Shown piece after piece: positions 46,592 to 55,265 of a stretch of DNA of 64,000 bases. Location: contig NZ_CP085135.1 in assembly GCF_020616515.1 (NCBI RefSeq), positions 6,433,001 through 6,497,000 of the forward strand. The letters are read 5' to 3'. The notes beneath the pieces are model-generated. The model was not told where the DNA came from. It saw nothing but the letters and a program-made list of their open reading frames with translations, and searched no databases. Within the stretch, counting starts at the first letter, position 1, and each line of letters begins with the position of its first letter. Position numbers and translations under genes: made by a program. The DNA is from Mesorhizobium sp. PAMC28654 (lineage in GTDB: Bacteria > Pseudomonadota > Alphaproteobacteria > Rhizobiales > Rhizobiaceae).

Positions 46592-48754
46592 ATGGCCCAA
46601 CTCGACGAGCGCCAGCTCGATCCTGCCGTAGCCCTTGCATCGCTGGATGCGACCGCTCCTCGCGAGCCGCACCGGCTGTTTGCGCTCAAGCAGGGCGACT
46701 GCTTTGTCGTTGCCGATGCCTATGGCGACATACGCGGCGCCGGTGACGGTTTCTTCCGCGACGACACACGGGTGCTCTCCGAATTCCGGCTGACGGTCGG
46801 CGGCAGGCAGACATCGCTGCTTGGCGCTTCGCTCAGCCAGGACAATGTGCTGTTCACCACCAACCTGACCAATCTGCCGATGCAGAGCGCTGCAGGTCGC
46901 GATATCCCGCAGGGCGCCATTCATGTCGAACGCGTCAGGCTGCTTTGGCAAGACAGGCTGTTCGAACGCATCACCCTTTCCAATTACAGCCGGGAGACCT
47001 CGACAATCGGCGTTTCCCTGCACTTTGCCGCCGATTTCCGCGACATGTTCGAAGTGCGCGGCTCGACCCGGCCACGGCGCGGAGTGGCGCGCGTGGCCGA
47101 GACGGATGCGACATCCGTCCTGCTGCGCTATGACGGGTTGGACGGGCTGGCGCGTGCATCGGCGATATCGTTCTCGCAGGCGCCGGACCAATTGACGGCC
47201 GACCGCGCCGATTTCCTGCTCGCCGTAACCAAGCGCAGCAGCAAGGTGCTCTATGTCGAGGTTGGTCCCGAGATGGCGGATGCGCCCGATCGCGACCGTT
47301 TCCGCGCCGCCGCAGCCCGGGCACGCTTCGGCATGCGGGCCAAGCGCCGGCATGGCGCGACGGTGCACAGTTCAGGCCGCGTTTTCAACGACTGGGTCGA
47401 GCGCGCGCGCGCCGATGTCGCGCTGCTGACCACGGAGCTCGAGACCGGACCCTATCCCTATGCGGGCATCCCATGGTTCTCGACGGCCTTTGGCCGCGAC
47501 GGCGTCATCTCGGCGCTGCAGATGCTGTGGCTCAATCCGGGTCTGGCGCGGGGTGTGCTCGCGTTCCTTGCGCGGCACCAGGCGACCGAAACGTCGCCGT
47601 TCAGCGATTCTCAGCCGGGCAAGATCATGCATGAGACCCGCAAGGGCGAGATGGCGGCACTGCGGGAGCTTCCCTTCGGCCGCTACTACGGTGGCGTCGA
47701 TACGACGCCGCTCTACATCCATCTCGCCTGTACCTATGCCGATCGCACCGGTGACATGGCAGTCATCGACAGCCTCTGGCCGTCTCTGTGCGCCGCGGCC
47801 GAATGGACGGAGGAGGCAGGGCGCGAGACAGGATTCGTGACCTACCAGCGGGCCGCCGAGTCCGGCCTCGCCAACCAGGGGTGGAAGGACAGTTTCGATT
47901 CCGTCTTTCATGCCGATGGCCGCATCCCCAAGGGACCGATCGCACTGGTCGAGGTGCAAGGCTATGTCTTTGCCGCCTTCCGGGGGCTGGCGAAGCTTGC
48001 CCGTCGCCGCGGCGAGGACGAGAGAGCCGATCACTGGGATGAGCGCGCCGAGGCCATGCGGGCCGCCGTGGAGCGTGATTTCTGGCTCGACGATCTTGGC
48101 TTCTATGCCTTGGCGATCGACGGTGAAGGCGAGCCCTGCAAGGTGCGGACCTCGAATGCGGGACATCTCCTCTTTGTCGGGCTTCCCGAGCCGGCGCGGG
48201 CGCGGATGGTCGCCGACCAGCTTCTTGCCGCCTCCTTCCATTCCGGCTGGGGACTGCGCACGCTTGCCGACGATGCCGTGTTCTTCAACCCGATGTCCTA
48301 CCATAACGGCTCGATCTGGCCGCATGACACCGCGCTGTGCGGTGCCGGGCTGGCTAGATATGGCGAGCGTGAGAGCGTGGTTCGCCTGATGAGCGGCACC
48401 TTCGAATCCGCTGTTCATTTCAACATGCGGCTGCCGGAGCTGTTCTGCGGTTTTACGCGTGCGCCAGGCGAAGCGCCGATCGCCTATCCTGTCGCCTGCC
48501 TGCCGCAGGCCTGGTCGGCGGGGTCCGCCTTCATGCTGATGCAGGCCTGTCTTGGGCTGGAGATCGACGGCTGGGATGGGGAAATCCGCGTTACCCGTCC
48601 CAGGCTGCCGATCGGTATCGACACGCTCACACTGCGTCACCTGGGCGTTGGCGATAAAAAGGTCGACCTGACGTTCCAGCGGGTCGGCGACCGGGTCGTC
48701 GCCTTTCTTGCCGACAGGCATGAAGGGCTGGTGCCGCTCATCGTCAGAACCTGA
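46592..48754 (+). CDS. Amylo-alpha-1,6-glucosidase/glycogen-debranching-type protein
   Basis: 720 residues. N-terminal GDE_N-type beta domain (FALKQGDCFVVADAYGDIRGAGDGFFRDDTRVLSEF, about 30-65) and a C-terminal (alpha/alpha)6 barrel from about 270 (PWFSTAFGRDGVISALQMLWLNPGLARGVLAFLA, TTPLYIHLACTYADRTGDM, FFNPMSYHNGSIWPHDTALCGAGLARYG) with the acidic residues expected for inverting glucosidases. No signal peptide, so it acts in the cytoplasm. 50 bases after the GT4 gene. Confidence 0.87.
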   Translation: MAQLDERQLDPAVALASLDATAPREPHRLFALKQGDCFVVADAYGDIRGAGDGFFRDDTRVLSEFRLTVGGRQTSLLGASLSQDNVLFTTNLTNLPMQSAAGRDIPQGAIHVERVRLLWQDRLFERITLSNYSRETSTIGVSLHFAADFRDMFEVRGSTRPRRGVARVAETDATSVLLRYDGLDGLARASAISFSQAPDQLTADRADFLLAVTKRSSKVLYVEVGPEMADAPDRDRFRAAAARARFGMRAKRRHGATVHSSGRVFNDWVERARADVALLTTELETGPYPYAGIPWFSTAFGRDGVISALQMLWLNPGLARGVLAFLARHQATETSPFSDSQPGKIMHETRKGEMAALRELPFGRYYGGVDTTPLYIHLACTYADRTGDMAVIDSLWPSLCAAAEWTEEAGRETGFVTYQRAAESGLANQGWKDSFDSVFHADGRIPKGPIALVEVQGYVFAAFRGLAKLARRRGEDERADHWDERAEAMRAAVERDFWLDDLGFYALAIDGEGEPCKVRTSNAGHLLFVGLPEPARARMVADQLLAASFHSGWGLRTLADDAVFFNPMSYHNGSIWPHDTALCGAGLARYGERESVVRLMSGTFESAVHFNMRLPELFCGFTRAPGEAPIAYPVACLPQAWSAGSAFMLMQACLGLEIDGWDGEIRVTRPRLPIGIDTLTLRHLGVGDKKVDLTFQRVGDRVVAFLADRHEGLVPLIVRT

Positions 48755-48772
48755 TCCGAACCAATTCAAGTC

Positions 48773-48797
48773 GGAACCGATCCTGTCCTTGTGCGTT
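48773..48797 (+). promoter_or_regulatory. General-stress sigma factor (EcfG/RpoE2-type) promoter
   Basis: GGAAC at 48773-48777 and CGTT at 48794-48797 with a 16-base spacer match the alphaproteobacterial EcfG consensus exactly. The site lies 19 bases after the preceding gene and 103 bases before the GT20 start, so it can drive otsA-otsB separately under stress. Confidence 0.75.
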
Positions 48798-48900
48798 GCA
48801 AAAAGACAGGTCCGACGCGACCAGGTCGCCGGCGGACAGTTTCAAATCAGAAACACGAACAAATCGGCCGCCGAACGGCCGGAAGCGAGTTGGCATTCCA

Positions 48901-50679
48901 ATGACAGATTATGGCGCGGACCTGCTCTGGGTTCTGATCCTTGCGAGCCTCGGTTTTTCCGCTTTTGCCGTTTTCTTCTCCATATCGCGGCAGCGCCGCA
49001 GTCATCTTCCGGCGGTCGCACACCCGGCCGGCGAGGACGTGGTTGCGGAAGCGGCACGCAAGGTGATGCGGGAATTCGAAAAGAACGGCCAGTCCGTGGA
49101 TACGGCGCTGGTGACATGGTCGCCTGAGACCTTGCGCAAGATCCTGGCTGACGATCTGCCCGATGCGCAGGTCATAGTGGTCTCCAACCGCGAACCCTAC
49201 ATCCACAATGTGAAGGGCAATGGCGTCGAATTGCTGGTGCCGGCCAGCGGGCTGGTTTCGGCGCTCGAGCCCATCACCCGCGCCTGCGGCGGCACCTGGA
49301 TCGCGTATGGCGGCGGAACGGCGGACCGTCTCGCGGTCGACAAGGACGACCGGGTACAGGTTCCACCGGCCAATCCCTCCTACACGCTGCGCCGGGTCTG
49401 GCTGACGGAGGAAGAGCATCAGGGCTACTACCTCGGTTTCGCCAATGAGGGACTCTGGCCACTTTGCCATATCGCCTTTACCCGGCCGGTCTTTCGCGCC
49501 TCGGACTGGGAGGCATATGAAGCCGTCAACCGGAAGTTCGCCGACACGGTGGTGGCCGAAGCACGCAACGAGCGGCCGATCGTGCTGGTCCAGGACTACC
49601 ACTTCGCGCTGTTGCCGCGGATGATCCGCGAGCGCTTGCCCGAGGCGATCGTCATCACCTTCTGGCACATCCCCTGGCCGAACTCGGAGGTGTACAGCAT
49701 TTGCCCGTGGCGCGAACGCCTCCTGGATGGGTTGCTGGGCAGCTCAATCATCGGCTTCCACACCCAGTTCCACGCCAACAATTTCACCGAAAGCGTCGAT
49801 CGCTTCCTGGAAAGCCGCATAGAACGCGCCGATGCGGCTATTTCCTATGGCGGCCAGACGACGCTGGTACACGCCTATCCCATCTCCATAGAATGGCCGG
49901 CTGATCTCCTGGCGAAATTGCCCGATATCGATGAATGCCGCGCCCGCCTGCGCGACAGGTTCGGGATAAAATCGGATGTAAAGCTGGCTGTCGGCGTCGA
50001 GCGCCTGGACTACACCAAAGGTATTCTTGAGCGGTTTCTCGCGCTGGACGAATTGTTCAAGCGATACCCCGAATGGATCGGAAAACTGGCTTTCCTGCAG
50101 ATCGCGGCGCCCAGCCGAGGCACGCTCCCGGCCTACAAGGTGCTCCACGACGAATGCGAGCGCTATGCCGATGAGCTCAACCAGCGTTATGGCAGCGATG
50201 GCTACAGGCCGGTGATCATGGTGGCCGAACATCATACGCAGGAACAGGTCTATGAGATCTATCGCGCCGCCGACATCTGCATGGTCACGAGCCTGCATGA
50301 CGGCATGAACCTGGTCGCCAAGGAATTCGTCGCGGCTCGCGACGACGAACAGGGCGTCCTGATGCTCAGCACATTCGCCGGCGCGTCGCGAGAGTTGCTG
50401 GAGGCGCTGATCGTCAACCCCTACGACGCCGCCATGATGAGCGAGGCGCTGCTGCAGGCACTGACCATGACGCCGGACGAACAGCGCGAGCGCATGCGGC
50501 CCATGCGCGAGATGGTCCGCGACAACAATGTCTATCGCTGGGCCGGCAGCATGCTGCTCGATGCCGCGCGCCTGCGCAAACGCGGCGACGTCGATCGGGC
50601 AACGGGCGCTGGCGACCGGCAGCCAGGCATCGACAACGTCGTCTCCCTGGTCGAGCGGAAACGGGTGGCAATGCTATGA
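48901..50679 (+). CDS. Membrane-anchored GT20 trehalose-6-phosphate synthase-like protein
   Basis: 592 residues, about 120 more than OtsA. Adds glucose from a nucleotide sugar to glucose-6-phosphate, or a related acceptor. An N-terminal membrane helix (about 8-28, [19 protein letters not shown]) and linker precede the GT20 domain from about 95: [57 protein letters not shown] and [32 protein letters not shown] and SNREPY differ from classical OtsA, so the acceptor may differ too. The ATG at 48901 is chosen for the anchor; four bases overlap the phosphatase gene. The general-stress promoter lies upstream. Confidence 0.85.
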   Translation: MTDYGADLLWVLILASLGFSAFAVFFSISRQRRSHLPAVAHPAGEDVVAEAARKVMREFEKNGQSVDTALVTWSPETLRKILADDLPDAQVIVVSNREPYIHNVKGNGVELLVPASGLVSALEPITRACGGTWIAYGGGTADRLAVDKDDRVQVPPANPSYTLRRVWLTEEEHQGYYLGFANEGLWPLCHIAFTRPVFRASDWEAYEAVNRKFADTVVAEARNERPIVLVQDYHFALLPRMIRERLPEAIVITFWHIPWPNSEVYSICPWRERLLDGLLGSSIIGFHTQFHANNFTESVDRFLESRIERADAAISYGGQTTLVHAYPISIEWPADLLAKLPDIDECRARLRDRFGIKSDVKLAVGVERLDYTKGILERFLALDELFKRYPEWIGKLAFLQIAAPSRGTLPAYKVLHDECERYADELNQRYGSDGYRPVIMVAEHHTQEQVYEIYRAADICMVTSLHDGMNLVAKEFVAARDDEQGVLMLSTFAGASRELLEALIVNPYDAAMMSEALLQALTMTPDEQRERMRPMREMVRDNNVYRWAGSMLLDAARLRKRGDVDRATGAGDRQPGIDNVVSLVERKRVAML

Positions 50680-51440
50680 GCGAGACCCTGCGAAAAATCA
50701 GGAGCGAGACCCTGCAACGGCCGCAGGCTCTGTTGACCGGCGAATGGGCGCTGTTCCTCGACATCGACGGCACCCTGCTGGAACATGCCGAACACCCGGA
50801 CGCCGTCTTGGTCAGCGACGAGCTTCGGTCCCTGCTGCAAGGCCTGGATCGCAAGCTGAACGGAGCCTTGGCCTTTATCACGGGCCGGTCCGTTGCGGCG
50901 GTGGACCAGCTGTTTCAGCCTTTGAAGCTGCGCGCGGCCGGGCTTTATGGGCTGGAACACAGGTTCTCGCCGGACGACGACGTCGAAATCGCGGACGAGC
51001 CGGCGGATATCGCGGCGCTTGCCGACGAGATCGAGGCAGAACTTGGTCGCGGGCAGGTCTATATCGAACGCAAGGGACGGGTTCTGGCCATCCACACGCG
51101 CGCTGCCCCGCATCTGCTTGCGCGCGCGACGCAGCTTGTAGAGCAGGCGCTGGCCAGCCTGCCCAAGGGCTACCGCGTGGTGGCGGGCAATGCCGGTGTG
51201 GAATTGCTGCCGCTAGAGGCCGCCAAGGGCGCCGCGATACGGCGCTTCATGGATATCGCGCCATTCGTGGGTCGCCGCCCGGTTTTCCTGGGGGACGACA
51301 CGCCGGACGAGAACGGCTTCGAAGCCATAAATGATGCCGGTGGCATATCGATCCGGATCAAACCGTCAGCGCATACCGCCGCGCAATATGGCCTTGGCGG
51401 CGTTGCTGAAACGCTGACCTGGCTGAGAGGCCAGCTATAG
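50676..51440 (+). CDS. otsB: Trehalose-6-phosphate phosphatase
   Basis: 254-residue HAD-superfamily phosphatase: nucleophile D29 in FLDIDGTLLEH, motif II in FITGRS, GLYGLEHRF cap segment, KGAAIRRFM and motif IV GDDTPDENGFEAI. Removes phosphate from the product of the upstream GT20 enzyme. Start overlaps that gene by four bases (ATGA), showing tight coupling. Cytosolic; converts trehalose-6-phosphate to trehalose if the upstream enzyme is a true OtsA. Confidence 0.92.
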   Translation: MSETLRKIRSETLQRPQALLTGEWALFLDIDGTLLEHAEHPDAVLVSDELRSLLQGLDRKLNGALAFITGRSVAAVDQLFQPLKLRAAGLYGLEHRFSPDDDVEIADEPADIAALADEIEAELGRGQVYIERKGRVLAIHTRAAPHLLARATQLVEQALASLPKGYRVVAGNAGVELLPLEAAKGAAIRRFMDIAPFVGRRPVFLGDDTPDENGFEAINDAGGISIRIKPSAHTAAQYGLGGVAETLTWLRGQL

Positions 51441-51509
51441 GTCCAGCCGAGCGACGCAACCGCGATCGAATCCTGGAAAAGGTATTTCGGCTGGGAAGGA
51501 AGGTTTTCG

Positions 51510-51773
51510 ATGGGACGCTTTGCACGTTTGATTCGTGAGATCACGCCGGCCTGGCTCAATCCTCGCTTCCCGCGACGTGTGGCCGTCGATGCTTCATTGC
51601 CCGGCGCCGCCGACTCGAGTTGGCGAGAAGCGGTTGATAACAAGATGCATGGGGCTGATACGTCTGACTATTCTCATGTCCCGGAGCAGCCTGTTTCAGG
51701 TACGGCAGGGCCGGCCGGCGACAGGCCCAAAACCGTGAAGAATATGCCGCGAGGCGCAAAGAAGCCGAAATGA
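51510..51773 (+). CDS. Small hypothetical protein
   Basis: 87 residues, basic at both ends (MGRFARLIREITPAWLNPRFPRR ... RGAKKPK), no recognised family. GGAAGG stands 7 bases before the ATG, and it follows otsB by 69 bases with a terminator after it, which argues for a real gene in the same transcript. The composition is otherwise unremarkable, so a chance reading frame cannot be excluded. Confidence 0.4.
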   Translation: MGRFARLIREITPAWLNPRFPRRVAVDASLPGAADSSWREAVDNKMHGADTSDYSHVPEQPVSGTAGPAGDRPKTVKNMPRGAKKPK

Positions 51774-51820
51774 GCTAGCTTTTGTTTACGGCATTTTCTG
51801 CTTGCCGGTCTGACAGGTCA

Positions 51821-51843
51821 GGCGGCGGCTCGAAGCCGCCGCC
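51821..51843. terminator. Hairpin between convergent genes
   Basis: GGCGGCGGCT / AGCCGCCGCC with a three-base loop, followed on the plus strand by ATTGTTTC. It separates the trehalose locus from the convergent SDR gene and can stop transcription from the plus strand. Confidence 0.75.
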
Positions 51844-51859
51844 ATTGTTTCGTGCATGT

Positions 51860-52582
51860 CTATGCAGCAAACCGCAGGCCGCCGTCGCAGGTCAGCACCT
51901 GACCGGTCATGAAGCTATTTGAAACAAGGAAGGCGATCGCGCCGGCGACATCCTCGGCGCGGCCGATGCGGCCAACCGGCGTCTTTCCTGCATATTCGTC
52001 AAAGATCGCCTGCCGTTGTTCAGTGGGCAAAAAATCCCACCAGGGCGTGTCGATGACGCCGGGCGCCACGACGTTGACGCGCAGTGGCTTCAGTTCGACC
52101 GCCAGGATCGGCGCCACGGTCAGCAGCATGCCGTTGATGGCGCCGATGCCGGCGATGCCCGGCATCGCGACCTGAGCCGATACAGCCGATATGAAGGTGA
52201 CCGATCCGTTCTTGCTGAGCGTCGGCAAGGCGACCTGCAGGCACGACAATTGCGGCCGTACCTTTTCTTCGACGCCGCTGCCGATGTCGGCAAGGTCAAG
52301 CGTCTGGAACGGGCCAAGGCCCTTGCCGCCGCTGGCTGCCAGCACCAGATGATCGAAGGGGCCGAGGTCGTTGAAGAACTTGCGAACCTCGTCCGGCTTC
52401 GAAGCGTCGAAGGCAGCCTTTTCGGCAGCGCCGCCGAGGCTTTTCCAGGCATTGTTGAGCTTTCCCTGGTTACGTCCGGTGATGGTCACCTTCATGCCCG
52501 GGCCAAGCAGCTTGCGCGCTGTCGCGAGGCCGATGCCGGAGGAGCCGCCGATGATGACGGTGTGTTCTATCTTGTTGGTCAT
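51860..52582 (-). CDS. Short-chain dehydrogenase/reductase-fold protein lacking the usual YxxxK
   Basis: 240 residues with a Rossmann fold: cofactor loop IIGGSSGIGLATARKLL at about 10-26, strand VLAASGGKG, and the C-terminal RVNVVAPGVIDTPWW and GRAEDVAGAIAFLVSN, GQVLTCDGG segments. At the catalytic site SAVSAQVAMPGIAGIGAINGM, the Tyr and Lys of YxxxK are replaced by Ile and Asn, so classical hydride transfer is unlikely or uses other residues. Four-base overlap with the upstream SDR gene on the same strand. Confidence 0.87.
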   Translation of the reverse strand: MTNKIEHTVIIGGSSGIGLATARKLLGPGMKVTITGRNQGKLNNAWKSLGGAAEKAAFDASKPDEVRKFFNDLGPFDHLVLAASGGKGLGPFQTLDLADIGSGVEEKVRPQLSCLQVALPTLSKNGSVTFISAVSAQVAMPGIAGIGAINGMLLTVAPILAVELKPLRVNVVAPGVIDTPWWDFLPTEQRQAIFDEYAGKTPVGRIGRAEDVAGAIAFLVSNSFMTGQVLTCDGGLRFAA

Positions 52583-53418
52583 GAATACTGTTCCTTGGAT
52601 GTTGGGGAAGCCAGGCCGACGAGGTCGAGGCTCAGGCTGCGCAATCGTTGTCTTGCCTTGGTGTCATAGGCCTGGGCATCGGAGCGGGATTCCCGCAGGC
52701 CGTCGAAATAGAGCCCACTGCGTCCTTCGAGCGCGGGCGACGTGGCGAGATTGACGATGGCATCAGCGCCGGTCTCGACTGAGTTCCACGGCGTCACACC
52801 TGCCTGCCGGACCATGGTGGTGTTCATGTAACTGGCTGGATGCAGCGCATTGACGGTGACGCCGGTGCCTTTCAGCTGCTCCGCCAGATCGACGGTGAAC
52901 AGGATTTGCGCCAGCTTGCTCTGGCAGTAGGCGCGCACCCCGTCATAGGAGCGCGTCAGCATGACATCGTCGAAATCGATCGCCTGCTGACCGGCCGAGG
53001 CGACGTTGACGATGCGCGCCGGCGCGCTGGTCTTGAGCAATGGCAGAAGCTCCGATGTCAGCAGGAAGCCAGCGAGATAGTTGACGGCGAAGCGCAGTTC
53101 GTAGCCGTCGGCGCTGATCTGTCTTTTGACGCCGGCGGTGCCGATGCCGGCATTGTTGATGAGGATGTCGAGCCGGTTGGTTCGGGATCGCACGGCCTCG
53201 GCGAGGCGGCGAACTTCCGCCATCGAAGCGAGGTCGGCGACGAGCAGCTCGGCCTTGCCGCCGGCGGCTTGAATTTCGCCGATCGCCGCCTTGCCACGCG
53301 TCGCATCGCGGCCGTGCACCAGCACGCGGGCACCGCCGGCGCCCAGCCTTTGCGCGACCATGCGGCCGACGCCGTCGGTCGAGCCGGTGATGAGGATTGT
53401 CTTGTCTTTCAGGTCCAT
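52579..53418 (-). CDS. Short-chain dehydrogenase/reductase
   Basis: 279 residues. NAD(P)-binding TGSTDGVGRMVAQRL at about 11-25, NNAGIGTAG, catalytic Ser in VNVASAG and Y-x3-K in YCQSKLAQ, the usual pattern of retinol-dehydrogenase-like SDRs. Substrate unknown. The ATG at 53418 has GGAGG nine bases upstream; an ATG five codons earlier overlaps that site and is less likely. Coupled to the next SDR by an ATGA overlap and divergent from an XRE regulator, probably its controller. Confidence 0.9.
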   Translation of the reverse strand: MDLKDKTILITGSTDGVGRMVAQRLGAGGARVLVHGRDATRGKAAIGEIQAAGGKAELLVADLASMAEVRRLAEAVRSRTNRLDILINNAGIGTAGVKRQISADGYELRFAVNYLAGFLLTSELLPLLKTSAPARIVNVASAGQQAIDFDDVMLTRSYDGVRAYCQSKLAQILFTVDLAEQLKGTGVTVNALHPASYMNTTMVRQAGVTPWNSVETGADAIVNLATSPALEGRSGLYFDGLRESRSDAQAYDTKARQRLRSLSLDLVGLASPTSKEQYS

Positions 53419-53509
53419 GTTCAGAGCCTCCATTTTTGTGCTCTGGACGGAAGATGGGACGCCCGGCGCTTCCCAAACAGTTCAAACTTTATCCTGGTAT
53501 CAATACTGC

Positions 53510-53515
53510 TATAAT
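53510..53515 (+). promoter_or_regulatory. -10 box of the XRE regulator, probably leaderless
   Basis: TATAAT ends seven bases before the ATG at 53523, so transcription would begin at or next to the start codon. No ribosome binding site precedes the ATG. A -35 match (TTTATC at 53488) is poor. Confidence 0.55.
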
Positions 53516-53522
53516 ACGGTCC

Positions 53523-54395
53523 ATGGATGCTCCCTCACATTCCGCTGAAGACAGCCGCCGGCGCGAGCTCGGCGCCTTCCTGCGCTCGCGCCGCGAAAGG
53601 CTGACGCCCTCGGCGACAGGCATCTCGGCTGGACTGCGGCGGCGCACACCGGGCCTGCGTCGCGAGGAAGTGGCGATGATCGCTGGTGTCGGCACGACCT
53701 GGTACACATGGCTGGAGCAGGGCAGGGAGGTGCGGCCCTCCGTCGAAGTGCTGACAGCGTTGTGCGGGGCGTTGCGCCTCGATGCCGCGGAAAAACGGCA
53801 TCTGTTCACGCTGGCCGGCCGCCAGCAGCCCGAGCGGCGGCGGATTGCGCCGGGAAAGGTCGACGGCCCCTTGCTGCATATGCTGCAGAGCCTTGTCCTG
53901 CAGCCTGCCTATGTCGTTGGACCGCGCTGGGATGTGCTGGCCTGGAATGCCGGGGCCGTGGCCATATTCGGCGACTATGGCCTGCTGGAGGGTGACGCCC
54001 GCAACATCATCCATGGCGTCTTCACCGATCCGCACCGGCGGCACCTGCTGGTCGACTGGGAAGAACTGGCGCGGGCATCCCTTGCCGCCTTCCGCGCGGA
54101 AAGCGCGAAATATATCGGCGATCCGGATTTCGAGAGGCTGATCGCGCTCATGATGCGTTCGAGCCCCGAGTTCCGTGAATGGTGGCCTCAGCGCGACGTC
54201 GTGCACCGCCTGTCCGGCGTGAAGCATGTCAGGCACCCGACCGCCGGCGCCATGGCTTTCGAGCATATGAGCCTTTCGATCGATGACGGCTCGGACATGA
54301 GGCTGATCGTCTACACGCCGCTCGCCGAACAGAACTCGATTGCCAAGCTTCAGAAACTGCTGGACGAACTTCCGGCCGAGCGGCTCAGCGCGTGA
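53523..54395 (+). CDS. XRE-family regulator with MmyB-like ligand-binding domain
   Basis: 290 residues. Helix-turn-helix in the first 85 residues (LGAFLRSRRERLTP, LRREEVAMIAGVGTTWYTWLEQGR, PSVEVLTALCGAL), then the MmyB-like sensor domain (PAYVVGPRWDVLAWNAGAVAIFGDY ... MAFEHMSLSIDDGSDMRLIVYTP) that in related proteins binds a fatty-acid-like or small ligand. Regulators of this type usually sit next to an SDR gene they control, as here. Start at 53523 chosen from the HTH start and the -10 box. Confidence 0.9.
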   Translation: MDAPSHSAEDSRRRELGAFLRSRRERLTPSATGISAGLRRRTPGLRREEVAMIAGVGTTWYTWLEQGREVRPSVEVLTALCGALRLDAAEKRHLFTLAGRQQPERRRIAPGKVDGPLLHMLQSLVLQPAYVVGPRWDVLAWNAGAVAIFGDYGLLEGDARNIIHGVFTDPHRRHLLVDWEELARASLAAFRAESAKYIGDPDFERLIALMMRSSPEFREWWPQRDVVHRLSGVKHVRHPTAGAMAFEHMSLSIDDGSDMRLIVYTPLAEQNSIAKLQKLLDELPAERLSA

Positions 54396-54402
54396 AGACC
54401 CG

Positions 54403-55038
54403 TCAGGCCTTCGGCTTCAACCCATCGATAAACAACTGCTCCAGGAACCTTGCCGCGTCCTCGAAGCGACCGTCGCCGCCACGATCGGCGCCCAGCACCG
54501 CGCGAACCTGGACGTCGAAATCGGCATAGTGCTGGGTCGTCGCCCAGATCGAGAAGATCAGGTGCCAGGGGTCGGTCTTGGCGATCTTGCCGGCGCGCAT
54601 CCAGCCCTTGATGACGGTGGCCTTCTCGTCGACCAGTGTCTTCAGTTCGCCGGCCAGCAGTGGCATGATACGCGGCGCGCCCTGCAGGATCTCATTGGCG
54701 AACAGCCGGCTTTCACGCGGGAAATCGCGGGCCATTTCGAGCTTGCGCCTGATGTAGCTGCGCAATTCGGTCAGGGGATCTCCGATATCGTCGAGTTCGC
54801 GCAGCGGCGCCAGCCAGGTGTCGAGCAGCCGCTGCATCAACGTCTCGTGGATGTCTTCCTTGCGGCGGAAATAATAGAGCAGGTTCGGCTTCGACATGCC
54901 GGCGGCTTCGGCGATCTGGTCGATGGTCGAGCCACGGAAGCCGTTGGTGGAGAACACCTCGAGCGCCGCCTCGAGAATGAGCTCGCGCTTTTCCATCTGG
55001 ATGCGGGTGCGGCGGGGGGCTTCCGTGCTGGTCGTCAC
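54403..55038 (-). CDS. rutR: RutR-like TetR-family regulator of pyrimidine catabolism
   Basis: 211 residues. TetR HTH at about 17-65 (KRELILEAALEVFSTNGFRGSTIDQIAEAAGMSKPNLLYYFRRKEDIHETLM), then a RutR-type ligand domain (SRLFANEILQGAPRIMPLLAGELKTLVDEK, PWHLIFSIWATTQHYADFDVQVRAVLG). RutR is released from DNA by uracil or thymine. It is divergent from the aminotransferase gene and next to the pyrimidine-degradation genes, and RutR-like boxes occur at 55172 and 40484. Converges with the XRE gene. Confidence 0.92.
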   Translation of the reverse strand: MTTSTEAPRRTRIQMEKRELILEAALEVFSTNGFRGSTIDQIAEAAGMSKPNLLYYFRRKEDIHETLMQRLLDTWLAPLRELDDIGDPLTELRSYIRRKLEMARDFPRESRLFANEILQGAPRIMPLLAGELKTLVDEKATVIKGWMRAGKIAKTDPWHLIFSIWATTQHYADFDVQVRAVLGADRGGDGRFEDAARFLEQLFIDGLKPKA

Positions 55039-55066
55039 CGTTGCAAGCCCTCGCTTTGATTGTCAT

Positions 55067-55088
55067 CTGGACCAATTCTCTGGACCAG
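55067..55088. promoter_or_regulatory. Candidate operator in front of rutR
   Basis: CTGGACCA and TGGACCAG form a 22-base imperfect inverted repeat with a 6-base centre, 29 bases before the rutR start. It differs from the RutR consensus but is placed where TetR-type autoregulation would act. Confidence 0.45.
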
Positions 55089-55171
55089 TTTTTCTCCGGC
55101 CTGTGGAGCGCGCTTCCAATGCCGCATTTCCGCTAGTAATCCCTTGACCGCCGACATGGCGGTGCTAACGT

Positions 55172-55187
55172 TTGTCCAACCGGTCAA
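55172..55187. promoter_or_regulatory. RutR-like box upstream of the aminotransferase gene
   Basis: TTGTCCAACCGGTCAA matches TTGACCA-N2-TGGTCAA at 12 of 14 defined positions. It lies in the divergent region between rutR and the aminotransferase gene, 79 bases before the latter's start. Confidence 0.65.
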
Positions 55188-55265
55188 AAATTTGCGTAGC
55201 ACGAAAACGCAACGAAGACCAAGCGTTGGCCGCACCGAAACAGTTCACAAGGGGAAGTCTTGGTC

